A stretch of DNA of 64,000 nt, taken from NCBI RefSeq assembly GCF_013408685.1, contig NZ_JACBZY010000001.1, positions 744,001 to 808,000 of the forward strand, in the 5' to 3' direction. The stretch is from Schumannella luteola. GTDB lineage: Bacteria; Actinomycetota; Actinomycetes; Actinomycetales; Microbacteriaceae. Below the pieces are notes generated by a model. It saw nothing but the letters and a program-made list of their open reading frames with translations, did not search any database and was not told the DNA's origin. This document shows, piece by piece, positions 1-9,173 of the stretch. The position numbers and the translations under genes were made by a program. The stretch's first letter is position 1. Each line of letters opens with the position of its first letter.

Positions 1-806
1 GAGCGGCCGTGCGCGACCGCCCAGGTCGCGGCCATGCGCGCCAGGGCGAGGGCGCCGCGCACGCTCGAGCCGAGCCGCACCTCGCGCGCGCGGCGGGTGG
101 CGCCGACGAGGCGCATGACGTAGTCGTGCACCAGCGGGCTCGCGTAGGCGCCGCCCACCAGCTCGATCATCGTCGCGAGCGTCGCCGTGTCGATGATGCC
201 GGTCACGTCGCGCCGCGGCGACTGAGCGTTCTGCAGGATGCGCAGCGTCGACGCGTCGTCGGGGTAGCCGATCGAGGTCTTGATCATGAAGCGGTCGAGC
301 TGCGCCTCGGGCAGACGGTAGGTGCCGGCCTGCTCGACGGGGTTCTGGGTGGCGAGCACGACGAAGGGGACGCCGACCGAGCGGGTCACGCCATCCACCG
401 TCACCTGCCCCTCCTCCATCACCTCGAGCAGCGACGACTGCGTCTTCGGCGAGGCGCGGTTGATCTCGTCGGCGAGCACCACGTTCGCGAACACCGGCCC
501 GGCGTGGAACTCGAACTCGCCGCGCTTCTGGTCGTAGACGGTGATGCCCGTCACGTCACCGGGCAGCAGGTCGGGGGTGAACTGGATGCGGGTCGAGGTG
601 CCGCGGATCGTCTGCGCGAGCGCGCGGGCCAACGCCGTCTTGCCGGTGCCCGGCACATCCTCGAGCAGCACGTGCCCTTCGCTGAGGATCGTCGCGAGCA
701 CGAGCTCGACGACGTGGCGCTTGCCGAGCACGGCCTGCTCGACGTTCTCGGCGAGCTGGCCGAACGACTCCGCGAACCAGGCGGTCTGCTCCGGAGTGAT
801 GGTCAT
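1..806 (-). CDS. MoxR family AAA+ ATPase (3' end beyond window)
   Basis: The visible 268 codons start at the ATG complementary to 804-806 (MTITPEQTAWF) and run off the left edge. Walker A (VPGTGKT, about residues 51-57), Walker B (VVLADEINRA) and the sensor segment ATQNPVEQ are clear and match the MoxR AAA family, chaperone-like ATPases that usually work with DUF58 and von Willebrand-type partners. It follows the large Ig-like protein after a 106-bp gap on the same strand, so it probably shares that operon with the kinase. In actinobacteria this kinase, Ig protein and MoxR order usually continues into DUF58 and transglutaminase genes; that continuation is outside the window and is inferred. 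Confidence 0.93.
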   Translation of the reverse strand, partial: MTITPEQTAWFAESFGQLAENVEQAVLGKRHVVELVLATILSEGHVLLEDVPGTGKTALARALAQTIRGTSTRIQFTPDLLPGDVTGITVYDQKRGEFEFHAGPVFANVVLADEINRASPKTQSSLLEVMEEGQVTVDGVTRSVGVPFVVLATQNPVEQAGTYRLPEAQLDRFMIKTSIGYPDDASTLRILQNAQSPRRDVTGIIDTATLATMIELVGGAYASPLVHDYVMRLVGATRRAREVRLGSSVRGALALARMAATWAVAHGR

Positions 807-912
807 GCTGTTCCTGTCGTTCGGTGTCGGTCGTCGCGGGTGATTCGGGTCGGGCGGTGCAGGGAAGGGCGGGGCGAGCGGTGCTGGTCGGGGATGCGGC
901 CGCGCGGCCTGC

Positions 913-3900
913 TCAGCCGCCGGTGCCTGGGGTGCCCGGGGTGCCGGGCGGGGTGCCGGTTCCCGGGTCGGTCGGCGGGGTCGTCACCGGCGGCTCCCAG
1001 CAGCGGGTCAGTGTGGCCGGCTTGAGCGAGGACCACGCCCCGGTGAAGGTGATCGTGTACGTGGCACGCTTCGCCGCCGCATCCTTCGCGACCGCGACCG
1101 TGTAGTTGCCGTTCACGGCCCGCGTCGGCACGATGTCGGTGTCCTTCGGGTCGGCGATGCACGCGGTGTCGACCCGCAGCGTCGCCGTCGTCGGAGCGGT
1201 CGCCGCCGTGATCGGCGTGCCGGCGCTGCACGCGAGGTTCAAGGAGGTGCAGAGTCGCACGGCCGGGTCGCGCGGAGCCCGCTCGTCGCTCAGCTCGAAG
1301 ATGGTGCGGTCGAAATCGCCGTCGTAGCGGTAGTAGGCGTTGTAGGGGAACGACGCGGAGACCGACGGCATCGCGCCGGGGCCGTAGGTCGCCGACGCCT
1401 GGAAGCCGTCCTTCGCCGTGTACGCCGGAGTCGTCTGCACCGTGTAGCTCGTCGCGGCGGGCGCCGGCGTCGCCGTCCACACGAGTCCGCGCACGACCGA
1501 CTCGGCCGCGCCGTAGCCGTTCGCGGCGCAGGCCTTGATCGAGTAGTCCTGGGTCTCCTCGAGCCCGGTGAAGATGTTGCTCGCCTGGCTGCCGTTCATC
1601 GACGGGCCGCCGTCGGAGCCCATGTAGCAGCCGGGACCGGCGCCATCCCGGCCCTTCCAGATCGCGTAGACGACATCCGCGTTGCGGTCGCTGTAGTTCT
1701 TGTCGAACTGCACGCCCTCGTACTGCGCCGAGGTGTTGCTCATCGCCTTGAGGCGACCGCGGTCGCGCACGTAGGTCGTGCCGCCCACGGTCACCCTGAC
1801 CGTCGTCGACGACCCGGATCCGTCGCCGCCGAGCGGCGGCTGGAAGCGGCTGACCGGCGTGATCGAGAAGCTGTGGTCGCCGGGGCTGAGCTGGTACTGC
1901 TCGCTCGCAGACCCCCGGTTGGAGTTCACGCGCCGCGGGTTGAAGCCGTCGGTCGACACCAGGAAGGAGTCGGTGTCGGCGGTCGCGGTGATGTCGAGGG
2001 TGGCGTAGCCGTTGCGCTCGTCGGTGCGGCCCTGCAGGTAGATGCTCTTCGCGGTCGCGTTCGTGATCGTCGGCGCCTGGTAGGCCCAGCTCTCGACCGC
2101 GCTCGTGTCGACCGATTCGCCGACGCCGTTCACCGCGCGCGCCGTGTACTTGTGGCGCTGGCCGTTCTGCAGCCCGCTGATCACGCACACCCAGGTGCCG
2201 GCCGAGCCGGGGCGGCACGACGCATCCACCCGCACCCCGCCCTCGTAGATCGCGATGCCGGTGACGCCGGGATGCGCGGTCGCGGCCTCGCCGAGGTCGA
2301 CCAGCAGCGTCGTCGAGCTGCCAGTGAACTCGGACGTCATGAGCGACGACGGCGCGGCCGGGTAGCCCTGCACGTCGATCGTCAGGTTGGCGCTGCCCAT
2401 GCGGCCCTGCGCATCGGCCACCGAGTAGGGCACGATGCAGCTGCCGCCGGCGGGCTTCGCCGTGCGCGGCCAGGTCGCGGTGATGCCGCTGGTGCCGTTG
2501 GTGCTGATCGTCGCCGGCTCGCAGGTGGTCTGCCCGATGCCGACGAGCTTGAGGCCGGAGCCCGACTTGCCGGCGAAGGGGTCGTACTCGCCCGCGATGC
2601 CGATGACCGGGATCGTGCAACTCGGCCCCTGCCCCACCGAGCAGCTCTTGGTGAAAGTGACGGGGCGCGGCGCATCCACCGGGGCGATGCCGACGACGAG
2701 CGTGATCGCCGAGCTGAGCCCGCCGAAGCCGGTCACCGAGACCTGCACGCTGTCGCGCGAGCCGGAGTGGGCGCCGGCCTTCGCGGTGACGCTGAGCGTG
2801 CGGCCCGAGAGCGAGGTCTCGAAGCCGGAGCCGCTGTAGGCGACGCGGTAGTCGAGCTTGCTCTGGTCGCCGACGCGGCCGCCCTCCCAGCGGGTGACCT
2901 CCTTGTAGAGGTCGATCGTCTGCGTCGCGCCGGGGGCGACGGTGCGGCTGAGCGGGTCGAGGATGGCGCGGGGCGCCTTCGAGGTGATGACCACCGGAAC
3001 CGGCACGGCCGTCCAGCTCTCCTGCCCGGCGACGCGCACGAGCACCGTGCAGCTGTCGGTCCACGGCGCCTCGCGGCCCGCGTCGTAGCCGATGTCGCCG
3101 GCGCCCGCGGACTTGCAGGTCGCGTTGGCGCGCTGGGCCGCGTAGCTTCCGCCCTTCTGCTCGAGCCGGTCGCCCGAGCCGAGGTCGATGAGGTCGGCGA
3201 GCCGGGCGTTCGCGGTCGCCTCCTCGCCGACCTTGATGGGCTGGGCCGAGGCCTTCAGCTGCAGCCGCATGTCGTCGAGGGCGGGGATGCGCAGCATGCC
3301 GTAGCCGACCACGTCGGCGCCGGTCGCATCGGTGCCCGCCAGCTGGAAGGGCACGAGCGCACCCCCGGCCGCGGCCGGACCGGAGATGCGCCAGCCGTCG
3401 ACCGTGTAGCGCTTCGCGGCCTCGCCCCACACGGTGAGCTTCAGGGAGTCGAGCTCGCCGCTCGACCACTCGGTCTTGCCGGTGACCACGTCGATGCCGG
3501 TCGCGAGGCTGGCGCGGTTCGCGACGGTGACGACGGTGTCGGTGATGGTCGGCGGAACCGCCACCGCGCTCGGGGCGACGGTGACGACGATGAGCCCCTC
3601 GGTCGTGCTCGAGGTGAGCTTCGACCGCGCCGTGTAGATGTACGAGTGCACGCCCTCGACGTCGCCGGCCAGCAGCTTGACGGTGCCCTTGTCGAGGTCG
3701 GTGCCGTCGTCGATCAGCCCCTGCAGGCGGTCGTACTCCTGGTCGGCGGCGCCCTTCGGGGCGTCGGGCACGAGGCTGATGAGCTCGAGCGCCCCGCCCG
3801 CGGGGTCGCTGTCGTTGCCGAGCGGCAGCACGGTCAGCGGCTTCGTCGCCCCGCGCACGGCGCGCACCGCATCCGAGTAGGTGATGGGGGCGACCTCGCT

Positions 3901-6900
3901 GAGCCGGCCCTCGGGAACGGCCACGTGCACGGTCGCCGATCCGGTGCCGCCGTGCCCGTCGCTGAGCGTGTACGAGAACGCGACCTGCCCGCCGTTCACC
4001 CCGCCGCCGGGGGCGGTGTAGCGGATCGACTGCCCGTCGGCCGAGACCGCTGCGGTGCCCTGGCCCGCCTTCGGCTGCTCGACCTGGGTGAGCACGGTCG
4101 CATCCCCGTCGGGGTCGGCGCCGGTGGCCGGCACCGGGATGTCGACGCTCTGCCCGGCGAGCGTGCGGGCGCTGAGGGCGCGCGGCTCGGGGTCGTGGTT
4201 GGTGCCCGCCGCGACGACGGTGATCGCGACCGGGGCCGTCGCGGTGCGGCGCGGGTCTCCGGCGAGCGACACCGAGTAGCGCACCGTGTAGCTGCCGGCC
4301 TTCGCCGGGGCGAGGTAGCGCAGCGTCTGACCCGAGGCGAAGACCAGCTCGTCCTTCGCGCCCGAGCCCTGCACCTGCGTGCTCAGCTCGAGCTGCTCGC
4401 CGCGCGGCGCGATGTCGTTCTCGGTGACGGGGATGTCGACGAGCGATCCGGCGCGCACCGTCACCGCATCCGGCAGGGCGATCGGGGCGACGCCCGTGGT
4501 CGCGCCGGTCAGGAACACGGCGACCTGCCCGGTCGCGGTCGTTCCGACGCCGTCGGTCACGGTCACCGTCGCGGTGCCGACGCGACCGGGCAGGCCGTCG
4601 TCGGTCGCGCCGCTGACGCGCAGCTGGGCGCCGCCGATCACGCTGACGGCGAGGTTCGGGTCGGTCGTGGTCGCCGACGAGATCGTCAGCACCCGACCGG
4701 TCGTGTTCTGCACCGAGCCGAGCAGGTCGAGCGTGGTGTCCTGCTGCGGGCGCACGAAGGCGGTCAGCGGCGGCACGCCGATCGAGCCGGCGCCCTCGAC
4801 GGCTGAGAAGCGCAGCTGCGCGGTCTGCTCGGCGTCGGTGCTCGCATCCTGCACCGTGTAGGTCAGGGCGAACTGGCCGGCGCGGGATGCCGTGACCGAG
4901 ACCGTTCCGGCGGCCGCGTTCGGCACGACGACGATGCCGTCCTGCTGGGCGTCGGCGACCACCGCATCCACGAGCCGGTACGAGCCGGATCCGCCGCGCA
5001 CGTGCTGCGCGACGTCGATCGTCAGCGGGTCGCCGACCCGGCCGACCGCGGCGAAGGAGCCGGCGGCGAGCGCGCTGCCGCCCGCCACGACGACCGTGAG
5101 CTGACGGGTCGACGTGGCGCCCTGCGCGTCGGTCACGCTCACGGTGACCGTCTCGGTTCCAGGGGCCGCGTTCGGGTCGCGGTGGCGGATGGCGACGCGG
5201 CCGTCGCCGGTCGGCACCACGGTCAGCGAGCTGTCGGGGTCGTCGGCGGCGGCCGCGCTGAGCATCATCGCGTCGCCATCGGGGTCGACCCAGCCGTCGA
5301 GCACCGGCACGGTCGTCGTCGCGCCCGGCTCGATCGAGACGCTCGGCCACTGCTGCAGGCAGCCCTCGACGCCGCACCACTGCGGCGGCGAGTTCTCGCC
5401 GTCGGGAACGACCCGCAGCGTCACGGTCGTCGGCTGCGAGCTCTGCTGCCCGTCGCTGGCCGCGTAGGTGAAGGTCGTGCTGCCCGAGCGGGCCCGCACA
5501 TCCACCACCAGCTGCTGATCTTCGGCGGCGAGCGAGAGCGTGCCGAATCCGGGGTCGGCGAGACCGCCGACCGACGCCGGATCGATCGTCAGCACATCGC
5601 GCTTGTTCGGGTCGTGGTCGTTGAGCAGCACCGGCAGCAGCACGTGCGTTCCCGAGCGCACTCCGAAGCTGTCGGGCTCGGCGACCGGCGGCTCCTCTTC
5701 GGCGACGTCGGGAACCTCGACCGTGCCGGCCTGCTGGGTGGTGCGATCGCGGTCGATGGTCCACTGCGACAGGGGGATGACGGTGCCGTCGGGGATCGTC
5801 CACAGCAGACCGGTGCTGGTCTCGGCGAGCACCGCGCGGCGGCCGTTGCTGGCGATGAGCGGCACGATCGTGCGGGTCTGCGCGAGCGCGCCGTCGGGCA
5901 CGGAGAGTCGACGGTCGACGCCGTCGGACGACCAGATGCGGCCGCCGCTCTGACTGATCCAGGCGCCGTAGACGACGCCGTCGACGACCGCCGGCGCGGC
6001 CGGGGTGCCGCCGCCGTCGCCGAGACGGCGCGCGGTGCGGTCGCCGGTCGCGACCTCGACGAGTCCGTCGCTGTCGGCGAAGTAGGCGCGGTCGCCTGAC
6101 GAGCTCGCCTGACCGGCGACCGCGTCGGAGCCGAGCGAGACCGAGACCGGAGAGCGGGCGCCGTCGATCCACACCCGGTCGCTCGCCGGCGCCGCGAGGG
6201 CCCAGTGCCCGCCGGCCGCCGTCAGCAGCAGGTCGGCGTCGGCGCCCGGCGGCGAGGAGATCTCCTGCTTGTCCGACCAGGATGCGCTGGTCGCGTCATA
6301 GCGACGGATCGCGCCCTCGGCCGCGGAGTAGACGATCACGGCGCCGTCGTCGGCGACTGTGATCGCGCTGGCGACGTAGGCCGCGGTGCCCGCCTTCGCG
6401 CTCGCGACGAGCGGGTCGATCTGCGCCGGCTCGGCTCCGGAGCCGACGGCGTCGACACGGGCGATGAAGACCTTGCCCGACTCGGTCAGGTAGGCGCTCC
6501 AGGCGCCCGACGAGACGACCTGCCGGGTTCCGGGCGGGGTGCTCTGGCCCTGAGCGGCCGAGTCGGCGGCGCCGCCGGTGGCCACGCCCGCACCGGCACC
6601 GGCGTCGCCCGAGCCCGCGTCACCCGAGCCCGCGCCCGCATCCGCGTCGCCGGAGTCCGCTCCCGCGGTGTCGGCCGAGGCATCGCCGGCCGCCGCATCC
6701 GCACCGGATCCCGCCGCGGCGCCGCCGCTCGTCGACGACGACACCAGCGCCGGCGGATCACTCGGGTCGATCGCCCAGCGCTTGCGTAGCGCATCCGTCA
6801 GCACGACCGTCGCGGCGCCGTCCTGCAGCACCCCGCGCGGATCCTCGGCGTCGCGCACCGTGTCGATCTGCTTCAGATCGGTGTCGACGCGGGCGTACTG

Positions 6901-7077
6901 CCCGGCATCCCGGTAGACCCACACCCCCGTCTCGAGCGGGTTGACGTGCTGGGCGTCGTAGCCCTGCGCGACCACGATCGAGGTGGCGACGACCGCCGCC
7001 GCGGCGACGCTCGACAGCGCGGCGATGACGATGCCGCGCGTGCGGCGCCGGCGGGGGGATGCGGTGCCCAGGCTCAC
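913..7077 (-). CDS. Giant membrane-anchored Ig-like/fibronectin-type III surface protein
   Basis: This 2054-aa protein has a basic N-terminus and one membrane segment at about residues 14-37, then a long extracellular part. Residues about 40-450 are rich in short beta-strand stretches with Trp/Asp-rich turns and may form a propeller-like domain (inference). From about residue 465 there are repeated cadherin/Big-type Ig modules with the signature of a Val-Leu-hydrophobic stretch followed by N-D-x-D-P or E-N-D (about residues 465-490, 866, 962 and 1066). FN3-like repeats begin around 1580. The C-terminus is a Pro/Thr/Gly tail without an LPXTG motif. Its ATG overlaps the kinase stop by 4 bp (ATGA), so the two are translationally coupled. 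The role is unknown; it is probably an extracellular sensor or structural partner of the kinase/MoxR locus. Confidence 0.9.
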   Translation of the reverse strand: MSLGTASPRRRRTRGIVIAALSSVAAAAVVATSIVVAQGYDAQHVNPLETGVWVYRDAGQYARVDTDLKQIDTVRDAEDPRGVLQDGAATVVLTDALRKRWAIDPSDPPALVSSSTSGGAAAGSGADAAAGDASADTAGADSGDADAGAGSGDAGSGDAGAGAGVATGGAADSAAQGQSTPPGTRQVVSSGAWSAYLTESGKVFIARVDAVGSGAEPAQIDPLVASAKAGTAAYVASAITVADDGAVIVYSAAEGAIRRYDATSASWSDKQEISSPPGADADLLLTAAGGHWALAAPASDRVWIDGARSPVSVSLGSDAVAGQASSSGDRAYFADSDGLVEVATGDRTARRLGDGGGTPAAPAVVDGVVYGAWISQSGGRIWSSDGVDRRLSVPDGALAQTRTIVPLIASNGRRAVLAETSTGLLWTIPDGTVIPLSQWTIDRDRTTQQAGTVEVPDVAEEEPPVAEPDSFGVRSGTHVLLPVLLNDHDPNKRDVLTIDPASVGGLADPGFGTLSLAAEDQQLVVDVRARSGSTTFTYAASDGQQSSQPTTVTLRVVPDGENSPPQWCGVEGCLQQWPSVSIEPGATTTVPVLDGWVDPDGDAMMLSAAAADDPDSSLTVVPTGDGRVAIRHRDPNAAPGTETVTVSVTDAQGATSTRQLTVVVAGGSALAAGSFAAVGRVGDPLTIDVAQHVRGGSGSYRLVDAVVADAQQDGIVVVPNAAAGTVSVTASRAGQFALTYTVQDASTDAEQTAQLRFSAVEGAGSIGVPPLTAFVRPQQDTTLDLLGSVQNTTGRVLTISSATTTDPNLAVSVIGGAQLRVSGATDDGLPGRVGTATVTVTDGVGTTATGQVAVFLTGATTGVAPIALPDAVTVRAGSLVDIPVTENDIAPRGEQLELSTQVQGSGAKDELVFASGQTLRYLAPAKAGSYTVRYSVSLAGDPRRTATAPVAITVVAAGTNHDPEPRALSARTLAGQSVDIPVPATGADPDGDATVLTQVEQPKAGQGTAAVSADGQSIRYTAPGGGVNGGQVAFSYTLSDGHGGTGSATVHVAVPEGRLSEVAPITYSDAVRAVRGATKPLTVLPLGNDSDPAGGALELISLVPDAPKGAADQEYDRLQGLIDDGTDLDKGTVKLLAGDVEGVHSYIYTARSKLTSSTTEGLIVVTVAPSAVAVPPTITDTVVTVANRASLATGIDVVTGKTEWSSGELDSLKLTVWGEAAKRYTVDGWRISGPAAAGGALVPFQLAGTDATGADVVGYGMLRIPALDDMRLQLKASAQPIKVGEEATANARLADLIDLGSGDRLEQKGGSYAAQRANATCKSAGAGDIGYDAGREAPWTDSCTVLVRVAGQESWTAVPVPVVITSKAPRAILDPLSRTVAPGATQTIDLYKEVTRWEGGRVGDQSKLDYRVAYSGSGFETSLSGRTLSVTAKAGAHSGSRDSVQVSVTGFGGLSSAITLVVGIAPVDAPRPVTFTKSCSVGQGPSCTIPVIGIAGEYDPFAGKSGSGLKLVGIGQTTCEPATISTNGTSGITATWPRTAKPAGGSCIVPYSVADAQGRMGSANLTIDVQGYPAAPSSLMTSEFTGSSTTLLVDLGEAATAHPGVTGIAIYEGGVRVDASCRPGSAGTWVCVISGLQNGQRHKYTARAVNGVGESVDTSAVESWAYQAPTITNATAKSIYLQGRTDERNGYATLDITATADTDSFLVSTDGFNPRRVNSNRGSASEQYQLSPGDHSFSITPVSRFQPPLGGDGSGSSTTVRVTVGGTTYVRDRGRLKAMSNTSAQYEGVQFDKNYSDRNADVVYAIWKGRDGAGPGCYMGSDGGPSMNGSQASNIFTGLEETQDYSIKACAANGYGAAESVVRGLVWTATPAPAATSYTVQTTPAYTAKDGFQASATYGPGAMPSVSASFPYNAYYRYDGDFDRTIFELSDERAPRDPAVRLCTSLNLACSAGTPITAATAPTTATLRVDTACIADPKDTDIVPTRAVNGNYTVAVAKDAAAKRATYTITFTGAWSSLKPATLTRCWEPPVTTPPTDPGTGTPPGTPGTPGTGG

Positions 7078-8204
7078 AGGAATCCCACCGTCCTCAGGAT
7101 CACGGCCGCCCCGACGAGCACCACGACCGCGATGCCGGCGCCGATCAGGGCGGGGAGGATGTTGCGGCTGCGGCGTCGGTCGCGGATCACGAGCCCGTCG
7201 CGGTCCACCTCGGCGGCCGCCATCCGCGCGCGCTCACGGGCGGCGCTGCGGGAGTCGGGGTTGACGACCGTCACGACGTCGCCGCGGTGGCGGTCGTCGG
7301 CCAGGTCGATCGTGCCGCCGGCCCGCGCCCACTCGGTGGCGGCGACCTCGAGCGTCGTCGGCGGAACGCCCAGTTCGTACTGCACCCAGCGCAGCTCCTC
7401 GGCGAGGGCGTGCGCGGTCGGGTAGCGCCGCTCGGGGTTCTTCGACATCGCCGTCGCGAGCGCCTGTTCGAGGCGCGCCGGCACATCCGGTCGGCCCGTC
7501 GGCACGTACTTCGCGGCGATCACCCGCTGCGTGATCTGGTCGCGCGAGTTCAGCTCGCGTCGCTCGCTCTCGAAGGGGCTGCGGCCCGCGAGCAGCGTGT
7601 ACACGGTCGCGGCGAGGCTCCACACCTCGCTCGGCACGGTTCCGGTGGTCTGCTCCTGAAGCACCTCGGGCGCCGACCACGGCACCGACATCGCGTGCGC
7701 CGTGTCGCCCGACACCGACAGGGCGGCGGCGATGCCGAAGTCGGCGAGCACGGGCGCGCCGAGGCTCGACACGAGCAGGTTCGAGGGCTTGATGTCACGG
7801 TGCAGCAGGCCGGCGCGGTGCGCGCTCTCGAGGGCACCGCCGATGCGCACCCCCGCATCCAGCACCTCGGTCAGCGCCAGCGTCGATCGCTTCGCCCGCG
7901 CGCCGAGCGTGTCGGGGCAGTACTCCATGACGAAGTAGGGGCGGCCGTCGGCGGCGATGCTCGCGAGGTGGATCGTGACGATCGAGGGATGCGTGCTCAG
8001 ACGGGCGAGGATGTCGGCCTCGGCGTTGAAGGCCCGCAGCAGCGCCGGTGTGACCGCGTCGGCGCTGAGCACCTTGACCGCGACGACGCGGCGCGGAAGG
8101 TCTTGCTCGTAGAGGAAGACGTCGGCGAAGCCGCCCGAGCCGAGGGGGCGCACCACACTGAAGCCGGGCAGCATCGGGGGCGCCGCGATCGCGCGTCGTG
8201 CCAC
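7074..8204 (-). CDS. Membrane serine/threonine protein kinase (PknB-like)
   Basis: This 376-aa Hanks-type kinase has a glycine loop GSGGFADVF (residues 22-30), the ATP lysine in VAVKVL (K44), the catalytic loop HRDIKPSN (135-142), DFG (155-157) and an APE motif (178-180). A juxtamembrane stretch precedes a single C-terminal transmembrane helix (about 348-372). Almost nothing follows the helix, so unlike PknB it has no external PASTA sensor. The adjacent giant Ig protein, coupled by an ATGA overlap, may provide the extracellular part (inference). It is transcribed away from the YbaB/EspC-like genes across a 186-bp divergent gap and probably phosphorylates proteins of this type VII-secretion-like locus. 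Confidence 0.93.
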   Translation of the reverse strand: MARRAIAAPPMLPGFSVVRPLGSGGFADVFLYEQDLPRRVVAVKVLSADAVTPALLRAFNAEADILARLSTHPSIVTIHLASIAADGRPYFVMEYCPDTLGARAKRSTLALTEVLDAGVRIGGALESAHRAGLLHRDIKPSNLLVSSLGAPVLADFGIAAALSVSGDTAHAMSVPWSAPEVLQEQTTGTVPSEVWSLAATVYTLLAGRSPFESERRELNSRDQITQRVIAAKYVPTGRPDVPARLEQALATAMSKNPERRYPTAHALAEELRWVQYELGVPPTTLEVAATEWARAGGTIDLADDRHRGDVVTVVNPDSRSAARERARMAAAEVDRDGLVIRDRRRSRNILPALIGAGIAVVVLVGAAVILRTVGFL

Positions 8205-8354
8205 GGGTCCTCCTGCTCCGGTCGGCTCGCATCGGGTGCGGACGCACGCCCCTCCTCGGCAACCGGCACCACGGCAGATGTTAGAGGATCAATCGGGATC
8301 TCGCGCCCGGGCCCGTCCTGAGACGCGCCTCAGATGAACGCTAGGCGACCTCTC

Positions 8355-8384
8355 TTTACAGCGCGAGAACGGCGTGGATAGCGT
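8355..8384 (+). promoter_or_regulatory. Candidate promoter for the YbaB-like gene, leaderless
   Basis: TTTACA (8355-8360), an 18-nt spacer and TAGCGT (8379-8384) fit a sigma-70-type promoter. The -10 motif ends 6 nt before the GTG at 8391 and no Shine-Dalgarno sequence fits, as expected for a leaderless mRNA. Confidence 0.55.
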
Positions 8385-8390
8385 CGGTGC

Positions 8391-8801
8391 GTGATCGAGG
8401 AGCCGGACGACGTGATCGCCCGGATCGCCGACGACATCCAGCGCGTTCAGCAGCGTGCCGAGGCGCTGCCGAAGCTGCAGGCGGCGGTGGATGCGGTGCG
8501 CGAGACCGCGCGCGGGGATCGCCGCGATCTGCTGGTCGAGGTGGATGCCTCCGGGCGCCTCACCCGGCTCGAGATCGACGACGACGCCGTCGCCGATCGG
8601 GGCGGCCGTGCCGTGTCGGACGAGATCCTGGCGCTGATCGAGAAGGCCACGCGCGGAGCCCGCGCGAAGACGCTCGCCGCGACCGAGCAGCTGCTCGGCG
8701 CGGGCGACCCGATCGCCGCGAAGCTGCAGTCCGACGCCGAGGCGCAGGACGCGGCGAGCGCCGCGCGCGCCCGCGGCTGGAACGAGGGAGGCGCGCGATG
8801 A
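8391..8801 (+). CDS. YbaB/EbfC-family-like small protein of a WXG100 locus
   Basis: This 136-aa protein has helical N- and C-terminal parts around a beta-hairpin (LLVEVDASGRLTRLEIDDDA, about residues 48-67). That arrangement is typical of the YbaB/EbfC nucleoid-associated fold. In actinobacteria such variants commonly lie next to WXG100/EspC secretion substrates rather than next to recR. The GTG start at 8391 is chosen because it lies just downstream of a TANNNT -10 motif. The stop overlaps the next ATG (ATGA), so the two small proteins are coupled. DNA binding is not established for this subgroup; a role as a chaperone or partner of the secreted proteins is equally possible. Confidence 0.8.
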   Translation: MIEEPDDVIARIADDIQRVQQRAEALPKLQAAVDAVRETARGDRRDLLVEVDASGRLTRLEIDDDAVADRGGRAVSDEILALIEKATRGARAKTLAATEQLLGAGDPIAAKLQSDAEAQDAASAARARGWNEGGAR

Positions 8802-9118
8802 GCGGCGAGCACATCGCGATCGACGCCGACGTGCTGCGCACCCAGGCGGCGAAGGTCGAGGCGCTGGCCGGCGATGTGGCCGAGGCGGCCGCCGCGGCCG
8901 GCACGGTGAACATCGGCGGCGGGGCCTTCGGGCTCATGTGCGCCTTCCTCGTGCCGGTGATCTCGCCCGTGACGACGGCGACGACGGGCGCGATCCGCGC
9001 GAGCGGCGAGCTGCTGAAGCGCACCGGCACCGAGCTGCGCGGCGCCGTCGCCGACTGGGATGCGACCGAGGCCGACATCGAGGCGGCGCTGAAGAAGCTG
9101 CAGCGGTCGCTCGACTGA
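8798..9118 (+). CDS. EspC/WXG100-like type VII secretion substrate
   Basis: This 106-aa helical protein starts MSGEHIAIDADVLRTQAAKVEALAGDV. The early D-x-L-R-x-Q-A-x-K-V pattern, Gly/Ala-rich centre and second helix with a conserved Trp (VADWDATE) resemble the ESX-1 secretion-associated EspC (DUF2580) and WXG100 families. There is no signal peptide, as expected for type VII substrates. It is coupled to the YbaB-like gene by a 4-bp overlap and lies 55 bp before the polymorphic toxin, so it is a plausible co-secreted partner of the toxin (inference from families and context). Confidence 0.8.
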   Translation: MSGEHIAIDADVLRTQAAKVEALAGDVAEAAAAAGTVNIGGGAFGLMCAFLVPVISPVTTATTGAIRASGELLKRTGTELRGAVADWDATEADIEAALKKLQRSLD

Positions 9119-9173
9119 GCCGCACCGAGCCCGACAGAGCTGAGCCGAGAAGACGAGGGGGACGCATCCGATC

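Noticed and set aside
1873-4806. 977-aa plus-strand frame antisense to the giant Ig protein
   Set aside because: Arg/Ala/Gly/Asp-rich antisense shadow without motifs; caused by high GC.
803-6172. 1789-aa minus-strand open frame overlapping the giant Ig protein
   Set aside because: It lies in another frame of the same strand, is Arg/Pro/His-rich shadow sequence and has no domains. The 913-7077 frame has the signal anchor, Ig motifs and correct overlap with the kinase.
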